Of a stretch of 64,000 nucleotides of DNA, positions 8,263-16,818 are shown in pieces. Under the pieces are notes generated by a model that was not told the DNA's origin, did not search any database, and was given only the letters and a program-made list of their open reading frames with translations. How positions within the stretch are numbered: position 1 is the stretch's first letter; every line of letters begins with the position of its first letter. This DNA comes from an uncultured Burkholderiales bacterium (GTDB lineage Bacteria > Pseudomonadota > Gammaproteobacteria > Burkholderiales > Burkholderiaceae_C). The DNA lies in contig CAILCI010000021.1 in NCBI GenBank assembly GCA_903832625.1, forward strand, positions 1 through 64,000. The letters are read 5' to 3'. Both the position numbers and the translations under genes were made by a program.

Positions 8263-9303
8263 CTAAGTGGTCTCGCGCTCGATGATGGAAAAGCCAATGT
8301 CCACAATGCGTGGCGTAACCTCTTGACCTTGTGCGCGTTGCACCAGGTACTGCGCAGCCAATGACCCAATTTCTGCGCCATTGACCCGAACCGTGGTCAG
8401 GCTTGGCATCATGTCAGCCACAAACGGGGTGTCCCCAAAACCTACCACCGCCAATTGCTCTGGAATGCGAATACCCAAGGCCTGAGCCTCGGTCACAACG
8501 CCCAATGCGCTGACATCAGAGCTACAAAAAATGGCCTGGGTCGAGAATTGAGAGAGGGGCTGGCGCGCCAAAATTTGTCGCAAGGCAAGCCGCCCTGACA
8601 GAAGGGTGCTTTTCTCGCCCACCCACTCCACGGGCACTGAGCCAAAGCCCTGCCCCGCGAGTTCTTTGCAAAAAGCCTCTTGTCGCAAAGCAGCGCGGTG
8701 GTCGTTGGCGCTGATCACCGCAAAGGCTGTGCGCTTTTGTTTCAAGAGGTATTGCGCCACCGACTTGCCCACCTCGGTGTGCGAGAAGCCAATCAGCATG
8801 TCCATTGGGGTGGCGCTCAAATCCCAAGTTTCGACAATCGGAATGCCTGAGGCCATCAAACGGGTTCGGCCTTTGCCTGCGTTCAAGAGGCCAATCAGAA
8901 AAATACCATCTGCTCGCCTACCAATGAAAGACTCAATCAACATTTCTTGGCGCTGCGTCGAATAACCGGACTGCCCCAACATGAGTTGATAGCCCGCATC
9001 GAACAAACTGTTGTTCAAGCTCTCAATCGTGTTCATAAAAACTGAGCTGACCGCGCTGGGAACAATGGCGGCCATCATGCGGCTTTTGGCGGAGGCCAAG
9101 CTGCCTGCCATGGTGTTGGGAACATAGCCTATGCGCTCGACCGCGTCTTTGACCCGCGCCAACACTTCGGCAGAGACTTGCTCAGGCTTATTTAATGCGC
9201 GAGAAGCGGTGATGGGCGCCACACCTGCAAGCTTTGCCACATCGGCCAAGGTGACGGCACCGCTGCTACGCCGACTGCGTTGTGATTTTGAGTTTTCGGA
9301 CAT
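8263..9303 (-). CDS. LacI-family transcriptional regulator of the gudD unit
   Basis: A 346-residue regulator with an N-terminal LacI helix-turn-helix (about residues 18-63, VTLADVAKLAGVAPITASRA) and a periplasmic-binding-like sugar-sensing domain (about 75-340). Its C-terminal half resembles gluconate-type repressors. The true start is the ATG at 9303; the open frame continues upstream only because it runs into the tRNA-Lys gene. That ATG lies 4 bases after the T-run of the tRNA-Lys terminator, and the best ribosome binding site (GGTGG) is the 3' arm of that hairpin. The likely target is the palindrome at 8206-8225; the ligand is inferred to be glucarate or a derivative. Confidence 0.85.
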   Translation of the reverse strand: MSENSKSQRSRRSSGAVTLADVAKLAGVAPITASRALNKPEQVSAEVLARVKDAVERIGYVPNTMAGSLASAKSRMMAAIVPSAVSSVFMNTIESLNNSLFDAGYQLMLGQSGYSTQRQEMLIESFIGRRADGIFLIGLLNAGKGRTRLMASGIPIVETWDLSATPMDMLIGFSHTEVGKSVAQYLLKQKRTAFAVISANDHRAALRQEAFCKELAGQGFGSVPVEWVGEKSTLLSGRLALRQILARQPLSQFSTQAIFCSSDVSALGVVTEAQALGIRIPEQLAVVGFGDTPFVADMMPSLTTVRVNGAEIGSLAAQYLVQRAQGQEVTPRIVDIGFSIIERETT

Positions 9304-9307
9304 AGAT

Positions 9308-9332
9308 AAAAAAACCACCCGAAGGTGGTTTT
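9308..9332 (-). terminator. Rho-independent terminator of tRNA-Lys with UUCG tetraloop
   Basis: Read on the minus strand, AAAACCACC pairs with GGTGGTTTT around a TTCG tetraloop, followed by three more T residues. It starts 8 bases after the tRNA CCA end. Its 3' arm and T-run form the 5' untranslated region of the LacI-family gene that starts at 9303. Confidence 0.85.
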
Positions 9333-9340
9333 GCTTGTCT

Positions 9341-9416
9341 TGGTGGGCCCTGCGTGACTCGAACACGCGACCAAAAGATTAAGAGTCTTCTGCTCTACCA
9401 ACTGAGCTAAGAGCCC
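9341..9416 (-). tRNA. tRNA-Lys (anticodon CTT)
   Basis: On the minus strand the acceptor arms GGGCTCT and AGGGCCC pair with one G-U, the D arm contains AGCTCAGTTGGTAGAGC, the anticodon loop is CTCTTAA with anticodon CTT, and the T arm contains GTTCGAGTC. The CCA end is encoded at 9343-9341. It decodes AAG. Confidence 0.96.
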
Positions 9417-9507
9417 AAGATTCAATATTGTGACATCAATTTCTGGCGTTCAAGCCCTTGAGAGACTCGAAGCTGCTGCATATGCGAAGTATTTTTTCAT
9501 ATTTCGC

Positions 9508-10479
9508 TTATTGCGGCTCAATGTGCGCTTCCCGAATGGCCTTCGCCCATTTGGCGGATTCACGTTTGGTGCGATCCGCCAAGGCTTGGGGCGTGCTGGG
9601 CTCGGTCACAAAACCAATGTTGACAAACTTTTCTTGCAAGTCTTTGCTGTTGGCGGCAGCATTGAAAGCTTGGTTGAGTTTGGTGATGACTGCACTGGGT
9701 GTGCCCGCAGGCGCGAAGGCTGCAAAGTAGGCAATCAACTCATAGTCTTTGATGCCCAGTGCTTCATTGACCGTGGGCAGTTCTGAGATCACGGGCGAAC
9801 GATTGGCAGAAGTTACTGCCAAGCCTCGCACCTTGCCGGCTTTGACTTGAGGCAGCATCACAGCAAAGTCAGCGGTGAACATCATGACTTGACCGCCAAT
9901 CAAATTGGTCATGGCGTCGGGCCCGCTTTTAAACGGCACATTGGTCATTTGAATGCCTGCGGCGTTGGCAAACATTTCACTCGACACCAATTGCGACGTG
10001 CTGGCGCTGGCAAACAAAATCTGGCCGCTGGGTTTGGACTTGGCCAAGTCCACCAAGTCTTTCAGTGTCTTGACTGGCATTTCATTGTTGACCGCAATGA
10101 TCAAGGGCACCTGCCCCAAATAAGCGACGGGCGCAAAGGCCGTGTCTTGGTCGTAGGGCAGGCTTTTCATCAAGCTCTTGAGCGCGGCATTGGTGCTGTT
10201 GGTGCCAATCAGCAAGGTGTAGCCATCGGGAGTTGCGCGAGCCACCTCAGATGCACCAATCATGCCGTTGACGCCAGGCTTGTTGTCCACCACCACGGGC
10301 TGACCCAGCGCCTCGCTCACTTTGGCGCCAAAGGCGCGTGCGATTTGATCGGTGGCGCTGCCCGCAGCAAACGGCACGATGAAATGCAAGGGCTTGGCAG
10401 GCCAGTTTTGCGCGACGGCAGTGGTGTTGAAAAAACCAAATGCGAGGATCAGGGCAAGCAAACGAAAAGGCTGAGGCAT
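9508..10479 (-). CDS. Bug-family (TctC-like) periplasmic binding protein
   Basis: The 323-residue protein has a signal peptide (residues 1-24, ending AVAQ) and the Bug core, with the early strand PLHFIVPFAAGSATDQIARA, then PVVVDNKPGVNGMIGA and PDGYTLLIGTNS. Such proteins bind carboxylates or small aromatics for tripartite tricarboxylate transporters or act as extracellular sensors. No TctA or TctB membrane gene is present in the window. The ATG at 10479 is preferred over a GTG seven codons upstream because AGGAAA lies 7 bases before it. It is the last gene of the otn operon. Confidence 0.88.
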   Translation of the reverse strand: MPQPFRLLALILAFGFFNTTAVAQNWPAKPLHFIVPFAAGSATDQIARAFGAKVSEALGQPVVVDNKPGVNGMIGASEVARATPDGYTLLIGTNSTNAALKSLMKSLPYDQDTAFAPVAYLGQVPLIIAVNNEMPVKTLKDLVDLAKSKPSGQILFASASTSQLVSSEMFANAAGIQMTNVPFKSGPDAMTNLIGGQVMMFTADFAVMLPQVKAGKVRGLAVTSANRSPVISELPTVNEALGIKDYELIAYFAAFAPAGTPSAVITKLNQAFNAAANSKDLQEKFVNIGFVTEPSTPQALADRTKRESAKWAKAIREAHIEPQ

Positions 10480-10496
10480 CTTCAATTTCCTATGAG

Positions 10497-11639
10497 TCAC
10501 AGATGTGGGGGTGTTGGGGCAAAGGAGTAGCCATTGTGCTCTCCCAAAGAGGGCGCGGGTCCTGTGGGTGCGGGACGCTGGCCGTCTATGAGCAGCGGCA
10601 TGGCGGTCAAGCGAAAACCATCGTGTGGAACTTCGCGCATGAGTTCTAGCGCTTGCACTTGTTCGTGCTCCAGCGCTTCTTGCAAGCTATGGATTGGCGA
10701 GCACGGCACACCTGCGGCATCCAGCAACGCCAACCAATGGCTATGCGATTGTTGTTGAAGCAATGGGATCAACTCGTGCATCAACTCGGCTTTGTGCGCA
10801 AGACGCGCACGGTTGGTGACAAAGCGCGGGTCGGTGCTCCATGCTGTGCGCCCGAGCGCAGTGGCGAGTTTGACAAACAAGCGGTCGTTGCCACAGCAAA
10901 TGAGCAAGGGTAAATCAGCCGTGTCGAAGGCCTCATAGGGCACAAAACCTGGATGCCCTGAGCGGTGCTTTTCGGGCAACCGACCTTCGTTGAGCAAAGC
11001 ATCGCTTTTTTGGGCATTCCAGACCATGGCCGTTTCGAGCAGCGAAGACTGCACCACGCCGCCCTGCCCCGTCGCTTGGCGGCGATGCAGCAAAGACAAG
11101 CACCCAATGACCACCCACATGCCGCTGCCTTGATCGCACAAAGAAGTGGCGCTACGCACAGGTGCGTCGCCTTCTGCGCCATTGAGCGAACTCATGCCGC
11201 TGAAGGCTTGCAGCAAAGGCTCGTAGCCGGGCTTGAGCGCCAAAGGGCCGCTGGCACCATAGCCCGATATTTCGGCATAGATCAGCCGAGGAAAGGCTTG
11301 GGTCAAGGTCGCAGCATCCAAGCCGAGTTGCTGCACCACGCCAGGTCGCAAGTTGTGCACAAAGATATCGGTTTGAGCCAGTAATTCTTTGAGCGCTTGG
11401 ATGCCCGCTTCGCTTTTGAGATCCAGCGCTACCGACTGCTTGCCGCGATTGAAGACATGAAAAATCATGGCGTCTGAACGGACAAAAGCGGGTCCCATGC
11501 GTCGGGCATCGTCGCCACCGTCCACACGCTCGACCTTGACCACTTGCGCACCTAAGTCGCTAAAAATGGCGCCTGCAAAGGGCGCCGCAATGACTTGCCC
11601 CAATTCGAGCACACGGATGTCTTGGAGAGGGAGATTCAT
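10497..11639 (-). CDS. CaiB/BaiF family (class III) CoA-transferase
   Basis: The 380-residue protein has the family opening VLELGQVIAAPFAG (10-23) and the catalytic aspartate at residue 169 (SLCDQGSG), the same number as Asp169 of formyl-CoA transferase. Enzymes of this class move CoA between carboxylic acids through an aspartyl-CoA anhydride. It lies 13 bases after the dehydrogenase at 11653 in the same operon. Its substrate is not evident; a carboxylate formed by the neighbouring aldehyde dehydrogenase is possible. Confidence 0.87.
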   Translation of the reverse strand: MNLPLQDIRVLELGQVIAAPFAGAIFSDLGAQVVKVERVDGGDDARRMGPAFVRSDAMIFHVFNRGKQSVALDLKSEAGIQALKELLAQTDIFVHNLRPGVVQQLGLDAATLTQAFPRLIYAEISGYGASGPLALKPGYEPLLQAFSGMSSLNGAEGDAPVRSATSLCDQGSGMWVVIGCLSLLHRRQATGQGGVVQSSLLETAMVWNAQKSDALLNEGRLPEKHRSGHPGFVPYEAFDTADLPLLICCGNDRLFVKLATALGRTAWSTDPRFVTNRARLAHKAELMHELIPLLQQQSHSHWLALLDAAGVPCSPIHSLQEALEHEQVQALELMREVPHDGFRLTAMPLLIDGQRPAPTGPAPSLGEHNGYSFAPTPPHL

Positions 11640-11652
11640 GGCTCAAGTGTAT

Positions 11653-12528
11653 TCATTGCCGTTTGGCAATGACCTGCACCAATTCAGGCAAAAGAGTTTG
11701 CGGGTTTGTTTGTTGACAAGCCCTTTCAAGGGTCTGATGAACCGCGCCTGCCACCATGTGGTCTGCCCCTGCGTCTTGCGCCATGGATTTGTAATAAGTC
11801 AAATCTTTCAAAGCATTGCCCATGCTAAAGCGCAATCCCGATGAGTCACCCTGCAGCAAATAAGGCTTGAGGCGTTCCAGCGCTGCGCCCCAACCGCCTC
11901 CGACACTGAGCACATCCACAAAAGTCTGGGCATCGACGCCTGAAGTTTGAGCGCAAGCCGCAGCCTCGGCCAATAGCGTGACCATGCCCAACGAAACATA
12001 GTTGTGCAGCAACTTCATGCGGTGGCCAGCGCCAATGCCGCCTGCGTGCACCACGTTTTCTGCAAAGCAGCGCAACAGGGGCAAGCATGTTTCAAACAGC
12101 GCTTTGTCGCCACCCACCAGCAAATTCAGACGGCGTTCTGCGGCTTCTTTGGGCGTGCGCGTCATGGGCGCATCCAAAAAATTAGCGCCTTGCGCTTGCA
12201 CCAAGCGCGCCATGTGCTCGGTCGATGTGGGAATGGCGGTGGAGCAATCGATCACCACGGTACCCGCCTGCAAGCCTTGCAGCACGCCGTCTTGCCCGGT
12301 CAGCACGGCTTCGACTTGCGGTGAGCCGGTCACACACAAGAGGATGACATCGCTGTGCTGCGCCAGATCTTTGGCGCTTTTGAAAGTGCCAGCGCCTGCA
12401 GCCAGCAAGCTGTCCAAGGGCTGATTGCCTGCGTGTTCGAGCACCGACACCGCGTGGCCGTGTTTGAGCAAGTTGCTGGCAATGCCATGCCCCATCATGC
12501 CGATGCCGATCATTCCGATTTTTTTCAT
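11653..12528 (-). CDS. Beta-hydroxyacid dehydrogenase (3-hydroxyisobutyrate / tartronate semialdehyde reductase family)
   Basis: A 291-residue NAD(P)-dependent oxidoreductase with the N-terminal Rossmann motif GMIGIGMMGHG (5-15) and the catalytic lysine at about Lys172 in GAGHRMKLLHN. The substrate motif near residue 120 (DAPMTRTPKEA) differs from the SGG form of LtnD farther upstream in the operon, so the two dehydrogenases probably have different substrates. Members reduce or oxidise 2- or 3-hydroxyacids such as glycerate/tartronate semialdehyde. It sits 7 bases after the aldehyde dehydrogenase. Confidence 0.85.
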   Translation of the reverse strand: MKKIGMIGIGMMGHGIASNLLKHGHAVSVLEHAGNQPLDSLLAAGAGTFKSAKDLAQHSDVILLCVTGSPQVEAVLTGQDGVLQGLQAGTVVIDCSTAIPTSTEHMARLVQAQGANFLDAPMTRTPKEAAERRLNLLVGGDKALFETCLPLLRCFAENVVHAGGIGAGHRMKLLHNYVSLGMVTLLAEAAACAQTSGVDAQTFVDVLSVGGGWGAALERLKPYLLQGDSSGLRFSMGNALKDLTYYKSMAQDAGADHMVAGAVHQTLERACQQTNPQTLLPELVQVIAKRQ

Positions 12529-12535
12529 CTTGCGC

Positions 12536-13993
12536 TCAATCGTGTTTGATAGAAATGGTTTTCAAAAGGGTGAAGCCATAGAGCGCTTCAAAGCCTTTTT
12601 CGCGCCCCCAGCCACTGGCTTTGACGCCCCCAAAAGGCAACTCAATGCCACCGCCCGCGCCATAGTTGTTGATGAACACTTGCCCAGAACGTAGCTTGCG
12701 TGCCATGCGCATTTGTCGGCTACCGTCGCGCGTCCACACACTGGCGACCAAGCCGTAGTCGGTGGCGTTGGCCATGCGCACAGCGTCAACTTCATCGTCA
12801 AATGGCATGGCGGCGATGACGGGGCCAAACACTTCTTGTTGCGCCAACCGATGCGTCAGCGGGACATCGCGCACCAAAGTCGGCGCTTGGTAAAAGCCGC
12901 CCGCAGGCGCTTGAGAAACCACCGAGCCCTGCCCTGCAATTTTCAAACCATCGGCGTGGGCTTGCGCTAAAAAGCCCTGCACACCTTGCAATTGGGTCTG
13001 CCGAATCAAAGGGCCGCAATCCAAATCCATAGACGCAGGGCCGACTTTGAGTTGATTGAAAGCTTGCGCCACGCGCTCTATCACCGCCTCATAGATGGAG
13101 GCTTGCACCAACAAGCGACTGCCTGCCGAACAGGTCTGGCCTGCGTTTTGCACAATGGCGTTGACCACCACGGGTGTCATGGCATCCAGGTCGGCGTCAG
13201 CAAACACGATTTGCGGCGACTTACCGCCCAACTCCAAAGTCACAGGCGTGTAGTGCTCAGCAGCATTGCGCACCACGATTTGTCCCACTCTGGGTGAACC
13301 CGTGAAAGACACATGGTCAATGCCAGCATGACGCACCAAGGCGTCGCCCGCATCATGACCATAACCCGTCACGATGTTCAAAGCACCCGCTGGAAAACCC
13401 ACTTCGGCGGCCAATTCGGCAATGCGTAGCAACGACAAACAGGCATCTTCAGAAGGTTTGACCACACAGGCATTGCCTGCGGCCAAAGCACCGCCCACGC
13501 TGCGCCCAAAAATTTGCATGGGGTAATTCCAAGGAACGATATGCCCCGTCACACCATGCGGCTCGCGCAGCGTCAACACCGTGTAGCCGTTTTGGTAGGG
13601 AATGGTGTGCCCCATCAGTTTGTCGGCGGCGCCTGCATAAAACTCAAAATAGCGCACCACGGCTGCTGCGTCTGCATGGGCTTGCTTCAGGGGTTTACCG
13701 CAGTCGCGCGATTCGATGAGCGCCAACTCGTGTGCATGGTCTTGCAGCTTATAGGCCAGCTTCATGAGCAAGCGCCCCCGCTCTGCCGCAGTCAATGTGC
13801 CCCATGCGCCGTCATACGCCATGCGGGCGCTGTGCACGGCTTGGTCGATGTCGTGGGCATTGCCACGCGCCAACTGGTCAAAGGTTTCACCCGTCGAAGG
13901 GTCAATCACAGCAATGGTCTCGCCCGTTTGACCTGCGACCCATTGGTGATGAATGAAGTGTTTGGCGGTGTGTGGGTGCATGGAATGACTCAT
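12536..13993 (-). CDS. NAD(P)-dependent aldehyde dehydrogenase
   Basis: The 485-residue protein has all catalytic features of the superfamily: cofactor motif FTGSPRVGQ (about 230-238), general base Glu254 in TLELGGKSP, nucleophile Cys288 in NAGQTCSAG, and a C-terminal proline-glycine region around NYGAGGGIELPFGGVKASG. Its overall pattern is that of betaine/aminobutyraldehyde-type enzymes. A second ATG four codons in is also possible, since neither start has a strong ribosome binding site. It is 9 bases from otnI, and its oxidation product could be the substrate of the downstream CoA-transferase. Confidence 0.88.
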   Translation of the reverse strand: MSHSMHPHTAKHFIHHQWVAGQTGETIAVIDPSTGETFDQLARGNAHDIDQAVHSARMAYDGAWGTLTAAERGRLLMKLAYKLQDHAHELALIESRDCGKPLKQAHADAAAVVRYFEFYAGAADKLMGHTIPYQNGYTVLTLREPHGVTGHIVPWNYPMQIFGRSVGGALAAGNACVVKPSEDACLSLLRIAELAAEVGFPAGALNIVTGYGHDAGDALVRHAGIDHVSFTGSPRVGQIVVRNAAEHYTPVTLELGGKSPQIVFADADLDAMTPVVVNAIVQNAGQTCSAGSRLLVQASIYEAVIERVAQAFNQLKVGPASMDLDCGPLIRQTQLQGVQGFLAQAHADGLKIAGQGSVVSQAPAGGFYQAPTLVRDVPLTHRLAQQEVFGPVIAAMPFDDEVDAVRMANATDYGLVASVWTRDGSRQMRMARKLRSGQVFINNYGAGGGIELPFGGVKASGWGREKGFEALYGFTLLKTISIKHD

Positions 13994-14002
13994 GGCGAAG
14001 TA

Positions 14003-14851
14003 CTAAGCAGAGGTTGAACGGTAAGGCGCAAACCAACTCAGACCTGAGGATGTGCCGTTGGCTTGTCCGCCTTGCTGGGGTCGGTATTCGCAGCCCAGCC
14101 AACCTTGCCAGCCACAACTGGCGGCAACTTCGTCGATGACTTGGAACAAATAGCCGTAGTTGAGCTCGCCCGTGTCCGGCTCGTGCCGCTGCGGCACACC
14201 CGCAATTTGAAAATGCCCAACGCGGCCTGTGGGCAAGTACTGGCGAATTTTCATGGCCACATCGCCCTCCACAATTTGGCAGTGGTAGAGGTCCATTTGC
14301 ACTTTGATGTTGGGCGCGCCGATCTCGGCAATGATGTGGTGCGCTTGGTCTTGGCGGTTCAAATAAAAGTGCGGAATGTCGCGGGTGTTGATGGGTTCAA
14401 TCAACACATCCAGCCCGTCTTTGGCGGCTAGCGCAGCAGCCCATGCCAAGTTGGTTTTGTAGGTAGACAAATTGCTGACATGGCTTTGCCCCTCGCCCAA
14501 CAAACCCGCCATGACATGGATGCGCGGCGACTTGAGCACAGCCGCATAGCGCAGCGCCAATTCAAAACCAGTTTTGAATTCAGCCTCCCTGCCCGGCACG
14601 CTGGCTGTTCCGCGTGAATTGGTGTTCCAAGCCAGGTCGATGCTGGCTGCATCTGTGCCGCCCGGTGGCGCGTTGAACAAGACTTGTTGCAAGCCGTGGT
14701 CTTGCAAGCGCGCCGCCAATTCTTCTTTGGCATACGCATAGGGAAACAAATACTCCACCGCCTTGAAACCATCGTTGGCCGCCGCCTCGAATCGGTCGAG
14801 AAAAGGCAACTCGGGATACATCATGGTCAGGTTGGCGGCGAATTGAGGCAT
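14003..14851 (-). CDS. otnI: 2-oxo-tetronate isomerase (hydroxypyruvate isomerase family)
   Basis: A 282-residue xylose-isomerase-like TIM barrel. The opening [19 protein letters not shown] is typical of Hyi/OtnI proteins, and metal-binding glutamates occur in [15 protein letters not shown] and [10 protein letters not shown]. In the characterised four-carbon acid sugar pathway OtnI interconverts 2-oxo- and 3-oxo-tetronate, linking the product of LtnD to OtnK. The presence of ltnD, otnK and otnC in the same operon makes this role more likely than glyoxylate-linked hydroxypyruvate isomerisation. The gap to otnC is 6 bases. Confidence 0.87.
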   Translation of the reverse strand: MPQFAANLTMMYPELPFLDRFEAAANDGFKAVEYLFPYAYAKEELAARLQDHGLQQVLFNAPPGGTDAASIDLAWNTNSRGTASVPGREAEFKTGFELALRYAAVLKSPRIHVMAGLLGEGQSHVSNLSTYKTNLAWAAALAAKDGLDVLIEPINTRDIPHFYLNRQDQAHHIIAEIGAPNIKVQMDLYHCQIVEGDVAMKIRQYLPTGRVGHFQIAGVPQRHEPDTGELNYGYLFQVIDEVAASCGWQGWLGCEYRPQQGGQANGTSSGLSWFAPYRSTSA

Positions 14852-14857
14852 GTTGGT

Positions 14858-15526
14858 TTACCAGCGAGCACCAAAGGTGTCGCGCAGTTCTTGAATTTGA
14901 GTCAGGGTTAAGGGTGCGGGCGTGTCAGCGCTCAGGCACAGCAATTGCGCAGTTTCTTCAAGCTCTTCGAGCGTGGCCATGGCGGCTGCGGGCGAGTCGT
15001 GCCACACATTGGGTCCCAAGCGTGCCAACATCACAGCGCGAATGGGCGTGCTTTGTTGAGCATAGCGGTGAATGGTGTCCGCCACAACCAAAGCTGCTGC
15101 AGCGTCACCCGGGCGATGGTAGGCCAGCAGTGGCACATGGCCGACTTTCATGACAAAGTAAGGCGTGATGGGCGGGATGAGTTCGGCTTGCCCCGCGCTG
15201 CGCAAACTCAAGGCCACGGAATGCGTGCTGTGGGTGTGAATGACGCAACGGGTTTGCGCATCGTGTTGGCAAGCGGCAGCATAAATGTGGCGATGCAAAT
15301 GCAGGGTTTTGCTAGCCTTAGCGCCGCTGATTTGCTCGCCTTGCGCGTTGACTTTGGCCAACTGCGTGGGCTCTAAAAAACCCAAACAGGCATCGGTGGG
15401 CGTGATCAAAAAGCTGCCGTCATCCAAACGCACGCTGATGTTGCCTGCTGTCGCGTGGGCATAGCCACGCGCAAACAAGCTTTGTCCGACACGGCAAATT
15501 TCGTCACGGGCGTGGGTTTCGTTCAT
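14858..15526 (-). CDS. otnC: 3-oxo-tetronate 4-phosphate decarboxylase (class II aldolase family)
   Basis: The 222-residue protein matches class II aldolase/adducin domains, with the phosphate-binding ATAGNISVRL and the zinc-binding HTHSTHS. In the Otn pathway it decarboxylates 3-oxo-tetronate 4-phosphate to dihydroxyacetone phosphate. The frame is open farther upstream, but the ATG at 15526 overlaps the stop of otnK as ATGA, which points to translational coupling and fixes the start. Confidence 0.88.
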   Translation of the reverse strand: MNETHARDEICRVGQSLFARGYAHATAGNISVRLDDGSFLITPTDACLGFLEPTQLAKVNAQGEQISGAKASKTLHLHRHIYAAACQHDAQTRCVIHTHSTHSVALSLRSAGQAELIPPITPYFVMKVGHVPLLAYHRPGDAAAALVVADTIHRYAQQSTPIRAVMLARLGPNVWHDSPAAAMATLEELEETAQLLCLSADTPAPLTLTQIQELRDTFGARW

Positions 15527-16815
15527 GAAGCAGTTGCATTTGAGAGTTGCGTGAAAGCTTTGACAAAAAAATCTTCGCTGCCAAAGTTGCCTGACTTGAG
15601 CGCTATGTGCACACCGCCGTTGGCGGCTTGGGCATGACACCACGGCACGCCGGGGTCGATCTGTGCGCCGATGTGCATCTGCGTGATGCCCAAGGCTTGC
15701 ACGCAAGCGCCCGAGGTTTCACCGCCCGCCACAATGAGTTGCCCCACGCCCAAGCGCACCAAGCCTTGTGCAATGCTTGCCAAGGCCTGCTCTATGCGTT
15801 CGCCCACATGTTGCACTCCATGTTGCGCTTGCAAGGCTTTCACAGCCTCTGGTGTGGCGGTGGAGTAAATCAACACGCTCGATTGCGCAAGATGAGACGC
15901 CGCCCATTGCAGCGCCGCGTCCACCACGGCTTGGTACGAAGCTTTGTCTTTGAGCAAAGGCACAGGATCGAGCGCCAATGCGGGCAAGCCTTGGGCTTTG
16001 AAAAAAGCCACTTGCTGTTGCGTCGCGTTGGAACAACTGCCAGCCACAACCGCTTGCAAGCCTTGCGCTGCGGGCAAGATGCTGGCTTGGGCTGAGGGTT
16101 GAATGCCAAAGTTTTGCGGCAAACCCATCGCCACGCCTGAGCCTGCGGTGACCAACGACAGGTCTTTCAAGGCAGACCCCAACCGCATCAAATCGTCGTT
16201 GGAGAGGGCATCGACCACCGCAATGCGAATGCCTTCGTTCTTGAGGGCTTGTATGCGCTGCCTGATGACGGCTTCGCCTTGCGACACAGTGTTGAAATCG
16301 ATCAAACCGACTTTGGCTTGACACTGGCTTTGCATGACGCGCACCAAGTTGGCGTCGGTCATGGGCGTCAAGGGATGGTGCTGCATGCCAGACTCGTTGA
16401 GCAACACATCGCCCACAAACAAATGGCCTTTGAACACAGTACGGCCATTGTCTGGAAACGCAGGTGTGGCGATGGTGAAGTCGGTGTGCAGTGCCTGCAT
16501 CAAGGCTTCGGTCACAGGGCCAATATTGCCTTGCGCCGTGCTGTCAAAGGTGGAGCAATATTTGAAATAAATTTGCTGCGCGCCTTGGGCTTGCAACCAC
16601 GCCAGCGCTTGCAGCGATTGCGCCACCGCATCGTCTACCGCAATGGTGCGCGACTTGAGCGCAATCACCACCGCGTCTACATCAGCAGCCAAGGGCGATG
16701 GCGGCGTGCCTATGGTTTGCACCACGCGCATACCGCAGCGCACCAAGTTGTTGGCCAGATCGGTCGCGCCGGTGAAGTCGTCCGCGATGCAGCCCAAACG
16801 CAAAGGGTGTGCCAT
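15523..16815 (-). CDS. otnK: 3-oxo-tetronate kinase (four-carbon acid sugar kinase family)
   Basis: The 430-residue protein is of the former DUF1537 family. Its N-terminal substrate domain begins GCIADDFTGATDLAN with the conserved DDFTG motif, and the C-terminal nucleotide-binding domain contains VAGGETSGACVQALG. It phosphorylates 3-oxo-tetronate on C4. It starts 3 bases after dctM and overlaps otnC by four, so the kinase, decarboxylase and transporter are co-expressed. Activity with the D- or L-isomer cannot be told from sequence. Confidence 0.92.
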   Translation of the reverse strand: MAHPLRLGCIADDFTGATDLANNLVRCGMRVVQTIGTPPSPLAADVDAVVIALKSRTIAVDDAVAQSLQALAWLQAQGAQQIYFKYCSTFDSTAQGNIGPVTEALMQALHTDFTIATPAFPDNGRTVFKGHLFVGDVLLNESGMQHHPLTPMTDANLVRVMQSQCQAKVGLIDFNTVSQGEAVIRQRIQALKNEGIRIAVVDALSNDDLMRLGSALKDLSLVTAGSGVAMGLPQNFGIQPSAQASILPAAQGLQAVVAGSCSNATQQQVAFFKAQGLPALALDPVPLLKDKASYQAVVDAALQWAASHLAQSSVLIYSTATPEAVKALQAQHGVQHVGERIEQALASIAQGLVRLGVGQLIVAGGETSGACVQALGITQMHIGAQIDPGVPWCHAQAANGGVHIALKSGNFGSEDFFVKAFTQLSNATAS

Positions 16816-16818
16816 GGT

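Noticed and set aside
9303-9366. An N-terminal extension of the LacI-family protein
   Set aside because: The extra codons lie in the tRNA-Lys gene and its terminator, so the frame is open by chance.
15527-15706. A 60-residue N-terminal extension of OtnC
   Set aside because: It lies inside otnK in another frame, is Arg/Cys-rich, and the ATGA overlap gives a normal start.
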